Origin: Mesorhizobium sp. LHD-90
GTDB taxonomy: Bacteria > Pseudomonadota > Alphaproteobacteria > Rhizobiales > Rhizobiaceae
DNA: 64,000 nt
Direction of reading: 5' to 3'
Assembly (NCBI RefSeq): GCF_030929505.1
Contig: NZ_JAVFVV010000002.1
Span: forward strand, 338,979-402,978
The notes under the pieces are model-generated. The model worked only from the letters and a program-made list of their open reading frames with translations, made no database searches and had not been told where the DNA came from. A program made the translations under genes and the position numbers. Below, piece by piece: positions 28,742 to 37,541 of this stretch. Each line of letters starts with the position of its first letter. Position 1 is the stretch's first letter.

Positions 28742-29890
28742 CTACTTCACTTCGGCGACGACTGCCACCTGGCCGCCCTTGATGATGCCGACATAGACCG
28801 GCGCCATGATCTCGCGGTTGCCAGCGCCACGTAATGTGAGGTCGCCTCCCTGAACCGACTTGATCGGCAGCACGTCGTTTATCGCGGCGGCAACCTTGGC
28901 CGCATCATCCGCATCGCCCGCCTTCTGGATTGCCTGCACCAGGACATTCGCAGCGTCGTAGAAGTTGACGATGTACTCGTTCGGCTGCTGCCCTACGGCT
29001 TTCTCGTATTCGGTGGCCAGATTCCTGAAGCCTTCATTCTGCCTGTCGGCGAAGATGACATTCACCAGCCCTTCCGCCGCTTCGTTTCCAGCTCCCGCTA
29101 CGATGGCTTCCGCGCCGGTGCCGCCGACCTTGATGAACAGACCCGGATAGCCGAGATCCCGCGCCTGACGGACGATGAGCCCGGCGGTCGCCGGCGATGT
29201 GCTGCCAAGTTCGACGATATCGACATTCAAGCCCTGGATCTTTGTGACCATGGGCGCGAAATCCTGCTGCGCGCGCTCGTACAATTCGATGCCGAGAACT
29301 TCGAAGCCGCGCTCCTTGTACAGTCGCTCGGTGAGTTGGGCCTGGCTCCAGCCAGTTTCGTCATTCGGATTGACGATGGCGACCCGCCTTTCTTTCACGT
29401 TGTCGCGAACCCAGTCGAGGAAGGGAGGCATGTAATCCACCGGCGGACGGAGCATGCGATACATGAAGTTGCTGCCCTCATCGATAGCCTTGTCTGTCAC
29501 CGAGGCGGTGAGTCCGAGTACGGCGTCACCCTCGAGGTTCTGCTTGAGAGCCAGCGTGGATGCCGAAGCGACGAGGAAGACATATTTCGCGCCGTCGATG
29601 TTCAGAAGTCGGTTGTAGGCGGCGACGGCGTCGGCGGCCTGATACTTGTCGTCATAGGCGATGACTTCGACCTGATGCTTCTCGCCGCCGATGTCCAGGC
29701 CGCCATTCGCATTGGTCTCCGCCGCCAGGATCTTGACGCCCTCAGCCGCCGCCATGCCCCATTGCGCGCCGGCGCCCGTCAGCGGCGCGATGACGCCGAT
29801 CTTGATCGGCTCGGCCAGCGTCCCGGCGATGGACAATCCGGTCAGGCTGATACCGACCAGCAACTGAACCGCCAACTTCCTGATATTCAC
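28742..29890 (-). CDS. Branched-chain amino-acid-type ABC substrate-binding protein (LivK type)
   Basis: A 382-aa periplasmic binding protein (peripla_BP_6). A signal peptide (NIRKLAVQLLVGISLTGLSIAGTLA) is followed by IKIGVIAPLTGAGAQWGMAAAEGVKILA, as in LivJ/K-type binders. I chose the GTG at 29890 because GGAGG lies five bases upstream. An ATG at 29902 overlaps that site and would place extra residues before the signal. It is the first gene of a six-gene minus-strand operon ending with a rhodanese. The promoter region contains the island palindrome. Confidence 0.88.
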   Translation of the reverse strand: MNIRKLAVQLLVGISLTGLSIAGTLAEPIKIGVIAPLTGAGAQWGMAAAEGVKILAAETNANGGLDIGGEKHQVEVIAYDDKYQAADAVAAYNRLLNIDGAKYVFLVASASTLALKQNLEGDAVLGLTASVTDKAIDEGSNFMYRMLRPPVDYMPPFLDWVRDNVKERRVAIVNPNDETGWSQAQLTERLYKERGFEVLGIELYERAQQDFAPMVTKIQGLNVDIVELGSTSPATAGLIVRQARDLGYPGLFIKVGGTGAEAIVAGAGNEAAEGLVNVIFADRQNEGFRNLATEYEKAVGQQPNEYIVNFYDAANVLVQAIQKAGDADDAAKVAAAINDVLPIKSVQGGDLTLRGAGNREIMAPVYVGIIKGGQVAVVAEVK

Positions 29891-29929
29891 GCTGACCTCC
29901 ATCAAAAACATATCAGTCAAATGACATTA

Positions 29930-29943
29930 ATGATATATATGAT
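29930..29943. promoter_or_regulatory. Island palindrome copy 4, upstream of the liv-type operon
   Basis: ATGATATATATGAT matches ATCATNTANATGAT at eleven of twelve defined positions. The core is identical to copy 11 at 50214-50227. It lies 40 bp before the GTG start of the LivK-type gene. Confidence 0.65.
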
Positions 29944-30081
29944 TTTGTAAAGCGTCGAGCGTGATCTGGCCGTTTCCCTGTTTTTGCCTGCCGGGGCCAT
30001 GCCGACGGCCGCGTGGATGTTGGGGCCGCCGGCGATCGCAAGATACCGGCAGCCCCGAAGCTATTCGTCACACTCGCTTGT

Positions 30082-30441
30082 TCAACTGATGCCGTGTCGT
30101 TCGCGCCAGTCTACGGGCGCGATGACGAACAGGACCTTCGCCTCGTCGCCGTCGTACTGAAGCGTCGTGCCTTCCGGCAGCCAGACCACGTCGCCCGGCT
30201 GGCACTCGCGCCCGACGCCATCGATCAGGAAGCGGAAGGTGCCCTCGATCACATAGACGACCTCATCGTATTTGACGGTGTAGGGCTCGCCGAGGCTTTT
30301 GAAGGTGCCGACGCCGACTGCCATCGTGGTGCTGGTTTCCTGCCCGATCAGGCGGATGGTCTGCTGACTCTGCCCGAGCCTTTCCGAAATATCCTCGTTG
30401 CGGATGATCGTCGCGGGGCCGTGCTTTTCGTTCGCTTGCAT
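30082..30441 (-). CDS. Cupin-domain protein (EutQ-like)
   Basis: A 119-aa single-domain cupin. The conserved barrel has motif 1 around YDEVVYVIEGTFRFLIDG and motif 2 PGDVVWLPEGTTLQY. Sequence and length resemble EutQ-like and small ethanolamine-utilisation cupins, but motif 1 lacks the usual pair of metal histidines, so metal binding is uncertain. It lies downstream of a family 5 binding-protein gene on the same strand, beyond a hairpin terminator. Its role is unknown. Confidence 0.78.
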   Translation of the reverse strand: MQANEKHGPATIIRNEDISERLGQSQQTIRLIGQETSTTMAVGVGTFKSLGEPYTVKYDEVVYVIEGTFRFLIDGVGRECQPGDVVWLPEGTTLQYDGDEAKVLFVIAPVDWRERHGIS

Positions 30442-30635
30442 GTCTGTGTCCTTGTTTGAAGTCGCCAGGAGTTTGTGATGCTCCCAGTGCTCTTTCGTCT
30501 GAGAGGCTGATCGCGTGGGCTAGATTCCTGGCTTCACGGCCAGAGTTCGTCTCTGGCCGGACAGGCAACCGGCATGGTTGAGTGAAGCGCGGCCGCGGCA
30601 TGGCTGTCCGGCCGGTACCGCCGCCGCAGATGAGA

Positions 30636-30660
30636 CGAAGGCCGGAAGATCCGGCCTTCG
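30636..30660 (-). terminator. Hairpin terminator after the family 5 binding-protein gene
   Basis: A perfect 11-bp inverted repeat CGAAGGCCGGA/TCCGGCCTTCG with a 3-nt loop, about 60 bp beyond the stop of the minus-strand gene at 30719. There is only a weak T-rich tail on that strand, so termination may be partial and allow some read-through into the cupin gene. Confidence 0.65.
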
Positions 30661-30718
30661 TTGATTCCGATGGGTGAACGGTTCTGCCGCGGAACAGGTC
30701 CATGGCCCGTCTGTCCCG

Positions 30719-32299
30719 TTATGCGAACCAGGTGCGGGAGGGCGCGAGGCCTCCCATCAGCTCGTCCGTAGGATTGTCGGACCATCCGGCGATCTTGTCT
30801 GAATGCGCGTTGATGAAGTCGGCGAAGACGGGGACGAACAGGCCGCCCTCGTCCCACAGGATGCTCGCCATCTTGGCGTACAGCTCCTTGCGCTTGGCCT
30901 CATCCAGTTCGCCGCGTGCCTCGATCAGAAGTGCGTCGAATTCGGAATTGTTGAAATGCGTCAGGTTCCATTCGGCGCCGGTCTGGAAGAATACGGTGTA
31001 TTGCTGGTCCTGGACCGGCCTGCCAAGATAGTTGTCGGCGTGGAAGGATTTGACACCGGCGATATCCGCCCAGTAGCCATCGTCCGGCACCTTCCTCACC
31101 GCCAGCGGAATTCCGGCCTGCTGGGCCGTCGCCTGCCATAGGAGGGCAGCGTCGACGGCGCCCGGGAACACGGTTTCCGCCACGAAGAGTTCGATCGGGC
31201 TGCCGTCGTGTCCGGATGCCTGGTAGTGCTCGGCCGCCTTTGCGAGATCGAATGGCCGCTGTTCGAGTTCATTCGCGAAGAGCGGATAGGTGCCGTTGAT
31301 AGGCACGTCGTTTCCGATCGTGCCGAAACCGCCCAGGATCTTGTCCAGCATCTCCTCGCGGTTCATCGCGTATTTCAGGGCCAGCCTGAGGTCCTTGCTG
31401 TTGAAGGGCGCGGTGTCGACATGTGCTTCGAAGGCGTAGTGGCTGCGGCTTGGAGTGTTCCTCACCTGAATGCCCGGGGCGCTCTTCAGGAACTTTGCGA
31501 TCTTGGGATCGATCTGGTTGATCATGTGCACCTGGCCGGACTGCAGCGCCGAAACGCGAGCGGTCGAGTCATTGATCACGATGATCTCGAGCCCGTCATA
31601 GTGGCCGCGGGTCGCATCCCAATCGTCCATGTTCTTCTCCATCACGATGCGGACGCCCGGCTGATAGGATACCAGCTTGTAGGGACCGGTGCCGATCGCG
31701 GCATCGGGCTTGTCGACGCCGCCCCTTGGCTGGATGGGCAGGTGATAGTCGGACAGGAGATAGGGTAGGTCCGAGTTCGCGGTCGAGAGCTTCAGGACGA
31801 CGTTCTGGCCGTCGACCCTCATGTCCGTTATGCCCTTCATGAGAGCCAGCGCGACGGATTGCGATTTCTCATCGGAATGGCGTTTGTAGGTTGCAACCAC
31901 GTCGTCCGGCGTGAGCTCTGTGCCGTCGTGGAACTTTACGCCTTGACGGATTTTGAACGCCCATTCAGTGCCGTCATCGTTCGGGGTGGCGCTTTCCGCC
32001 AGCCGGTAGTCAAGCGTGCCGTCCGGATTGACCGCCACCAGACCCTCGCCCCAGCTGCGCGTGAGAATGCGCGTCATGGGGCTGGCGATCAGCGCGGGGT
32101 CGAGCGGGTCCGTGCTAGAGCCGCCGCCGATGCCGATCTTGAGAACGCCGCCCTTCTTCGGCTCCTCGGCCTGGGCCGAACTGCTCCAGCCGGCCGACGC
32201 GCCAAACGCCAGTGCGCCGAAGGCGAGCGAGCCTCCAAGCATGGAACGCCGGTTGATCCTCACGTGGAATATGCCGCCTGTATTGTTTCTGTTTGTCAC
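30719..32299 (-). CDS. Dipeptide-type ABC substrate-binding protein (family 5), copy 1
   Basis: A 526-aa periplasmic binding protein (SBP_bac_5). A twin-arginine signal (RINRRSMLGG, residues 14-23) with an alanine-rich core ends in AQAEE. The body shows GVKFHDGTELTPDDVVATYKR, YLLSDYHLPIQPRG and the end MGGLAPSRTWFA. The start is GTG at 32299, with AGGAGG five bases upstream. It is a close paralogue of the protein at 56076-57665. No permease is adjacent, so it probably works with the dpp-type permeases at 19998-23462. It is divergent from the first GlpD-like oxidoreductase, with the island palindrome between them. Confidence 0.9.
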   Translation of the reverse strand: MTNRNNTGGIFHVRINRRSMLGGSLAFGALAFGASAGWSSSAQAEEPKKGGVLKIGIGGGSSTDPLDPALIASPMTRILTRSWGEGLVAVNPDGTLDYRLAESATPNDDGTEWAFKIRQGVKFHDGTELTPDDVVATYKRHSDEKSQSVALALMKGITDMRVDGQNVVLKLSTANSDLPYLLSDYHLPIQPRGGVDKPDAAIGTGPYKLVSYQPGVRIVMEKNMDDWDATRGHYDGLEIIVINDSTARVSALQSGQVHMINQIDPKIAKFLKSAPGIQVRNTPSRSHYAFEAHVDTAPFNSKDLRLALKYAMNREEMLDKILGGFGTIGNDVPINGTYPLFANELEQRPFDLAKAAEHYQASGHDGSPIELFVAETVFPGAVDAALLWQATAQQAGIPLAVRKVPDDGYWADIAGVKSFHADNYLGRPVQDQQYTVFFQTGAEWNLTHFNNSEFDALLIEARGELDEAKRKELYAKMASILWDEGGLFVPVFADFINAHSDKIAGWSDNPTDELMGGLAPSRTWFA

Positions 32300-32457
32300 A
32301 GGTTCCTCCTAATTCCCCAGTTACGCCGGCTCAAAGCCGGATGCGCCTTGCTTCTCCGCAGATGAACGCGAGCTCATGCCACATGGCTTGGGTCGGCGAG
32401 CATCCTACGACGGAAACGATAGTCCCAGCTTTCGTTAAGATCAACCTTATTGTATAA

Positions 32458-32471
32458 ACGATCTAGATCAT
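32458..32471. promoter_or_regulatory. Island palindrome copy 5, between binding protein and GlpD-like gene
   Basis: ACGATCTAGATCAT, containing the perfect 10-bp palindrome GATCTAGATC and the same TA centre as the other copies. It has three mismatches to ATCATNTANATGAT. It serves the divergent pair 30719-32299 and 32523-34091. Confidence 0.55.
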
Positions 32472-32522
32472 ATATTCCAGGCGAGTTCCGCCGCGAGGCT
32501 GCGAGACGAAGGGGGATCTGTC

Positions 32523-34091
32523 ATGCGCTCACCATTGAATGACCTGTCGGGGAAAAGCTTCGACGTCGCCATTATCGGAGGCGGCATCAACGGCGGCGCC
32601 GCCGCACAGCATCTGGCCGCCGAGGGATACTCCGTCCTCATGTTCGACAAGAGCGACTTCGGCACCGGAGCGAGCAGCCGGTCCAGCCGTCTGCTGCATT
32701 GCGGTCTGAGCGGCCTTATGCCGAAATCGTCCCCCTGGGAGTTCGTCTTCCAGCCCTGGAAGCTCAAAGCCGCCTTGAAGTCTGGGCGGGAACAGTCGAA
32801 GTCGCGCGACGAGTTCGTGACGACGATGCCCGAATATGTTCGGAAGTTCACCTTCTGCTTACCGATCTATGATGACAGTCGCTTTCCAGGCTGGCAGCTC
32901 GATGTCGCGTTTCGCTTGCTCGACCGCAAGGACGCGAAGGTGCCGCTCGACTACCGCAGGCTGAGCGCGAAGGATGCGCGTTCAACAATACCATTGGTTT
33001 CGAAGCTGCGGTCGCCCGAACGCTTACGCAGCGTGGCGACGTTCTCGGAATACAATTTCGACTGGGCCGAACGGATCGTTGTTGACACGGTCTTGGAAGC
33101 CGAGCGGCATGGGGCGACAGTGCGCAACTACACGGCGCTGGAGCGCTTCGAGCGCCAGGGAGACCGCTGGAGGCTCTTCCTGTCGGATGGGCTCGACGCC
33201 GGCGCAGGACCCGTCTCGGTCGATGCGCGCGTGGTGATGAACATGACGGGCCCGTGGGTCGACGACGTGAACCGACTCACCGGACAACCCCGTTCGCCCC
33301 GTCTGATAAACGGGAACAAGGGCGTCCACATCATGGTGCGGCTCGCGCCCGAGTTCCGCAACCACGGGATATTCTCCTTCGGTCCGGACGACATCTTCCT
33401 CTACATGATGCCGTGGCGGGACATGCACTATATCGGCCCGACCGACATGCCCTACGAGGGCAGCCTGGACGATGTCTGCGCCACCGAGGCGGATATAGAA
33501 CACGTGCTCGCGAACACGGCCCGCGTCATCCCGGGCCTTCAGTTGACGCGCTCGGACGTGCTCTACTCGTGGGCTGGCGTTCAGCCGCGGACCTTCGATC
33601 CGGCCAACCCCGAAGGAACCTGGTCGCGCGAGATCCATGACCTTTCCGCCAGTGGCATGCCGAACTTCCTCGCCGTGACCGGCGCAACGATCGGCCGCAG
33701 CAGGATGACAGGGCGCGATGCCACAGCGGCGATCCGGTCCCGACTGGAACCGAGTGGCGCGCGCAAGGGATTCTCCTACGCGGCCCACAAGCGCCCGCAC
33801 GATCCCGATTCGCCTGCGCTTTTCAACGACGACCCAACAGTTCGGCTGTCGGACATCACCTATGCAGTCGAACATGAGCATGCCGAGACGTTGACGGACA
33901 TCATGTTCCGCCGGACGGGAGCCGGCTGGAACGGGTCGATGGGGCGCGAAGGCGCGCAGGTCGCGGCCCGAATACTGGGCGAATGTCGCGGCTGGCCGCA
34001 GGAACGCATCGACGAGGAGGTCGAGCGCTACCTGGACGAACTCGCACATCGCCACGGAACCAGGGAAGGCGGTGGCCCGACCCGACCGTAA
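32523..34091 (+). CDS. FAD-dependent oxidoreductase, GlpD-like, paralogue 1
   Basis: A 522-aa flavoprotein of the DAO superfamily, closest to glycerol-3-phosphate dehydrogenase (GlpD). The FAD motif is GGGINGG (19-25), followed by DFGTGASSRSSRLLHCGL. True GlpD proteins read TSSRSSKLIHGGLRYLE here, so the substrate side differs (HCGLSGL). A C-terminal alpha-helical domain of GlpD type is present (TLTDIMFRRTGAGWNGSMGREGAQVAARILGE). It is 77 bp upstream of paralogue 2, and paralogue 3 lies at 52659. It is divergent from a family 5 binding protein. It may oxidise an imported hydroxy- or amino-compound and pass electrons to quinone. I would not call it glpD. Confidence 0.85.
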   Translation: MRSPLNDLSGKSFDVAIIGGGINGGAAAQHLAAEGYSVLMFDKSDFGTGASSRSSRLLHCGLSGLMPKSSPWEFVFQPWKLKAALKSGREQSKSRDEFVTTMPEYVRKFTFCLPIYDDSRFPGWQLDVAFRLLDRKDAKVPLDYRRLSAKDARSTIPLVSKLRSPERLRSVATFSEYNFDWAERIVVDTVLEAERHGATVRNYTALERFERQGDRWRLFLSDGLDAGAGPVSVDARVVMNMTGPWVDDVNRLTGQPRSPRLINGNKGVHIMVRLAPEFRNHGIFSFGPDDIFLYMMPWRDMHYIGPTDMPYEGSLDDVCATEADIEHVLANTARVIPGLQLTRSDVLYSWAGVQPRTFDPANPEGTWSREIHDLSASGMPNFLAVTGATIGRSRMTGRDATAAIRSRLEPSGARKGFSYAAHKRPHDPDSPALFNDDPTVRLSDITYAVEHEHAETLTDIMFRRTGAGWNGSMGREGAQVAARILGECRGWPQERIDEEVERYLDELAHRHGTREGGGPTRP

Positions 34092-34168
34092 GGGCACCTC
34101 GAGAAAGGTCCCTTGCCGCGGCAGCACTACTGACAGTGAGGAATCCGTAATCGTCGGTGGAGGAGACC

Positions 34169-35779
34169 ATGTCGACAACGAGCAACACTTGTGGAACGTC
34201 CGGCAAACGCCGGCCATTGAGCGGTTATGGCGGCCAGACCTATGACGTCGTCATCATCGGCGGTGGGGTGAATGGAGGCTCGGCCGCCCAGCACCTCGCG
34301 GCCGAGGGCTATTCCGTCCTCATGTTCGACAAGAATGACTTCGGAACCGGTGCGAGCAGTCGCTCAAGCCGCTTGCTCCACTGCGGTCTTGCCGGCCTCG
34401 CTCCCAGTTCGTCGGTTTGGGAATTTGTGCGGAACCCAAACAAGCTCAGGGCGGCGCTTCGGTCTGCCAGGGAGATGTCGATCTGCCGACAGGAATTCGC
34501 GTCGACCATGCCGGAATATGTACGCCAATTCACCTTCTGCTATCCGGTCTACGAAGGTGGACCCTATTCGGGCTGGCAGATGGACGCGGCGTTCAGGATG
34601 CTCGGATGGGTGGGCGCCGGCGACATTCCGTTGGACTATCGCCGGCTGGGCAAGAAGCAGTTCGGCGACATTCCGATGCTTTCCATCCTTCATTCGCAGG
34701 ACCGGCTGCGCAGCGTCGCGACCTTCCGCGAATGCCGGTTCGAGTGGCCGGAGCGCATCGTCATGAACACCGTCATGGAAGCCGAGCGACTCGGCGCCAG
34801 CGTGCGAAACTACACGGAACTGACGCGCCTCGAGCGCAAAGGTGACGGTTGGGAGCTGGTCCTGTCGGACAGTCTCGATCCCAGCACCACGTCGGTACGG
34901 GTCGGCGCGAGGAAGGTCATGAACTTCACCGGCGCCTGGGTCGACGACGTCAACAAGCTCGCCGCAACGCCCAGTTCCGCGCAACTGATCCAGAGGTTCA
35001 AGGGCGTACATATCATGGTGCGCCTCCCCGTCGAGCACAGGGACCACGGCATATTCACCTTCATCCATGGTCACCAGCTATTCTACGTCGTCCCCTTTCG
35101 CGGCATGCACTACATCGGGCCGACGGAAATGCCATTCACGGGCAGTCTCGATGAGGTCTATGCGACCGAGGACGACATCGACGTCGTCCTCGCCAACGCC
35201 AGGAGCATACTCCCGGGTCTCGATCTCAAGCGTTCCGATGTCGTCTATTCCTGGGCCGGCATCGAGCCTCGCACCTACGACAAGAACAATCCTGAAGGCA
35301 CGTGGTCGCGCCAGATTCACGATCTGTCGGCGAGCGGCATGCCAAATGTCATGGCTTTGACCGGCGCGACGATCGGTCGTAGCCGCATGTCGGGACGCGA
35401 TGCGGTGACAAGGATGCGCGCGCAACTGAAGCCGCGCGGCACGCCCGCCAAGCTTTCCTACACGGCGAAAAAGCGTCCGCACGATCCCAACTCGCCTCCC
35501 TTGCTCAGCGACGATGTGACCGTGCGCCTCGCCGATATCCGCTACGCCATCGAAGAGGAGCATGCCGAGACGCTGTCCGATATCATGTTCCGGCGGACCG
35601 GCCTGGGCTGGAACGGGTCGATGGCCCGCGAAGGGGCACAGGTCGCCGCGCAGATCCTCGGCGAATGTCGCGGCTGGTCACCCGAGCGGATCAACGAGGA
35701 GGTGACGCGCTACTACGACCAGATCAGCCGGCTGCACGGCGTGAATGCGGTACCCGCGCACGCGCCGACTGCCGGCTGA
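34169..35779 (+). CDS. FAD-dependent oxidoreductase, GlpD-like, paralogue 2
   Basis: A 536-aa protein. The FAD motif is GGGVNGG (31-37), with the same DFGTGASSRSSRLLHCGL segment as paralogue 1 and strong similarity throughout (DVVYSWAGIEPRTYD, then GTWSRQIHDLSASGMPN). I chose the ATG at 34169 because GGAGGAG precedes it; the GTG at 34157 lies inside that site. It follows paralogue 1 on the same strand and is probably co-transcribed, a tandem duplication. It is convergent with the aldehyde dehydrogenase gene, with a hairpin between them. Confidence 0.85.
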   Translation: MSTTSNTCGTSGKRRPLSGYGGQTYDVVIIGGGVNGGSAAQHLAAEGYSVLMFDKNDFGTGASSRSSRLLHCGLAGLAPSSSVWEFVRNPNKLRAALRSAREMSICRQEFASTMPEYVRQFTFCYPVYEGGPYSGWQMDAAFRMLGWVGAGDIPLDYRRLGKKQFGDIPMLSILHSQDRLRSVATFRECRFEWPERIVMNTVMEAERLGASVRNYTELTRLERKGDGWELVLSDSLDPSTTSVRVGARKVMNFTGAWVDDVNKLAATPSSAQLIQRFKGVHIMVRLPVEHRDHGIFTFIHGHQLFYVVPFRGMHYIGPTEMPFTGSLDEVYATEDDIDVVLANARSILPGLDLKRSDVVYSWAGIEPRTYDKNNPEGTWSRQIHDLSASGMPNVMALTGATIGRSRMSGRDAVTRMRAQLKPRGTPAKLSYTAKKRPHDPNSPPLLSDDVTVRLADIRYAIEEEHAETLSDIMFRRTGLGWNGSMAREGAQVAAQILGECRGWSPERINEEVTRYYDQISRLHGVNAVPAHAPTAG

Positions 35780-35823
35780 GCGCCGCAAGCGCGAAACGCC
35801 GGCGAGCCACGCGATGCGAATCC

Positions 35824-35844
35824 GCCCGCCTGCTCTTGGCGGGC
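35824..35844. terminator. Bidirectional hairpin between convergent genes
   Basis: GCCCGCC/GGCGGGC, a 7-bp stem with a 7-nt loop, in the 76-bp gap between the second GlpD-like gene (+) and the aldehyde dehydrogenase gene (-). No T-run. Likely a shared terminator. Confidence 0.5.
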
Positions 35845-35855
35845 AGGCGGCCAGC

Positions 35856-37292
35856 TCAGCCGAACGCGATATCGATGTGTTGGGGGCGCACGAACTCCCG
35901 CAGGCCGTCTTCACCCCATTCCGAGCCGACACCGCTGTGCTTGTATCCGGTCATAGGCGCATCCGGACGCAAGGGCGATCCGCCGTTGATCTGCACGGTA
36001 CCGACGCGCAGGCGGCCGCACAGCGCCATGCATTGCACACGATCACCGAACAGATATGTCTTCAGACCGAGGTCTGAATCGTTGGTGATCGCAATCGCCT
36101 CATCGATGTCGCGATAGGTCAGAACAACGGAGACCGGGCCGAAAAGTTCTTCCCGGGCCAGCGGATCGTCATTCGTCAGGCGACCGACCAGCGTGGGGTT
36201 CAGGAACCAGCCGCGCTCGATATCGGGTCGTCCGCCTCCGGCGATGATCTCGCCACCACGATCGACCGCCGCTTGGATCTTGGCCTCGATGCGATCGCGT
36301 TGCGCCGAGGTGATCACCGGACCCAGGATGGTGTCCGGCTGTCGCGGATCGCCGACCTTCAGCCTCGCGTAGATCTCACGGCTCGCGGCGCAGAATTCTT
36401 CGTAGCGCGACTCCTCGACGAGGATGCGCGTCGGCGAGCCGCAGCCCTGGCCGGCGTTGCGGGCGTAGCGAGCATGGAGCTGGAACGCATATTTCTTGTA
36501 GTCGACGCCGGGGAGCATGATCGCGGCCGATTTGCCGCCGAGTTCGAGGACCACGCTGCGCAGCCCTTTGGCCGCCTGTTCCATCACCTTGCGGCCGACA
36601 TCCACCGACCCGGTGAAGGTGACCTTGCCGACGCCGGGATGCTCCGTCAGGGCGCGTCCGACCTCGGCGCCTCCCGCGATGACATTGAAAACACCTGGCG
36701 GGAAACCGGCTTGCCGGATGAGGCTGCCCAGCATGTTCACCGCCATCGGCGCTTGTGGAGACGAGAGCAGCACGACCGTGCAGCCTATCGCCAGAGCGGC
36801 CGCCGGCTTTGAGACTCCGATCAGCAACGGATAGTTGAAGGCGGAGATGGCTGCCACCACCCCGACGGGACGATAGACAATCCTGCTCACACCGCTGAAC
36901 GTGGCATTGGCGCCGAGCTCCACGGATCGGTCGCGCAAGGCCTGGTCCGCGAACCAGCGAAGATAGGTCGCAGGAGTGAGCACGTGATTGGAGGTCAGAT
37001 TGACGGGGGTTCCCATCTCCGAGATCAGTGCGTCCATCAGGACGTCGCGGTTCTCTTCGATGAGGTCGGCGAAGCGGCGGAGCGTCTTCGCACGGAAGGC
37101 CGGATCAGACCAGGAAGGATCGTCGAAGGCCCTGGCCGCGGCTCGGACGGCTTCGTCCACCTGATCGACGGACGCCGATGCTATCCGCGCGATCTCCGCC
37201 TCCGTCGCGGGATTGACCACCGCTATCTCTGGCCCGACGCCGAGCACGCTTCGACCGTCGATGGTCAGATGGGAATATGGGATCTCGGGCAT
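35856..37292 (-). CDS. Aldehyde dehydrogenase family protein
   Basis: A 478-aa NAD(P)-dependent aldehyde dehydrogenase. Catalytic residues are present: Asn153 (AFNYP), Glu250 (VLELGGKSA), Cys284 (GQGCGSPTR) and the TFTGS motif (225-229). The cofactor-binding segment normally reading VVLKPSPQTP is VVLLSSPQAP here. The lysine that contacts the NAD(P) ribose/phosphate is therefore a leucine, which is unusual. I chose the ATG at 37292; an upstream in-frame ATG at 37358 lies inside the operator palindrome. The gene is divergent from the MmgE/PrpD gene. It may oxidise an aldehyde released by one of the flavoproteins. Confidence 0.88.
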   Translation of the reverse strand: MPEIPYSHLTIDGRSVLGVGPEIAVVNPATEAEIARIASASVDQVDEAVRAAARAFDDPSWSDPAFRAKTLRRFADLIEENRDVLMDALISEMGTPVNLTSNHVLTPATYLRWFADQALRDRSVELGANATFSGVSRIVYRPVGVVAAISAFNYPLLIGVSKPAAALAIGCTVVLLSSPQAPMAVNMLGSLIRQAGFPPGVFNVIAGGAEVGRALTEHPGVGKVTFTGSVDVGRKVMEQAAKGLRSVVLELGGKSAAIMLPGVDYKKYAFQLHARYARNAGQGCGSPTRILVEESRYEEFCAASREIYARLKVGDPRQPDTILGPVITSAQRDRIEAKIQAAVDRGGEIIAGGGRPDIERGWFLNPTLVGRLTNDDPLAREELFGPVSVVLTYRDIDEAIAITNDSDLGLKTYLFGDRVQCMALCGRLRVGTVQINGGSPLRPDAPMTGYKHSGVGSEWGEDGLREFVRPQHIDIAFG

Positions 37293-37353
37293 GGAACGGT
37301 AATCCTCGTGGCGTGCAGGGTCGACCGACCTCCGACTTCGCGTGCGAACTCTA

Positions 37354-37367
37354 TTCATCTAGATGAA
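37354..37367. promoter_or_regulatory. Island palindrome copy 6, aldehyde dehydrogenase side
   Basis: TTCATCTAGATGAA is a perfect 14-bp palindrome and an exact fit to the inner ten positions of the consensus (TCATNTANATGA). It lies about 62 bp upstream of the aldehyde dehydrogenase start and 104 bp from copy 7. Confidence 0.7.
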
Positions 37368-37470
37368 CTAGTCAAATAGAAATTGCTGGGTCGTGCGTAT
37401 GGCGGGCTCCTAGGGTGCTGCAACATCCCGTCCAACAAAGGGATTGACATGTCGCCCGCGTCGCTGGAAA

Positions 37471-37484
37471 AAAAGTTAAATGAT
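37471..37484. promoter_or_regulatory. Island palindrome copy 7, MmgE/PrpD side
   Basis: AAAAGTTAAATGAT: the right half TAAATGAT is perfect and the left half degenerate. It lies 58 bp before the chosen ATG of the MmgE/PrpD gene. It strongly resembles copy 9 in its flanks. Confidence 0.5.
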
Positions 37485-37541
37485 TTGTATTCATCGGCGT
37501 TTCGAGCTAGTCGGCGTCGTGGAATTGCAGGGGAGCGTCTC

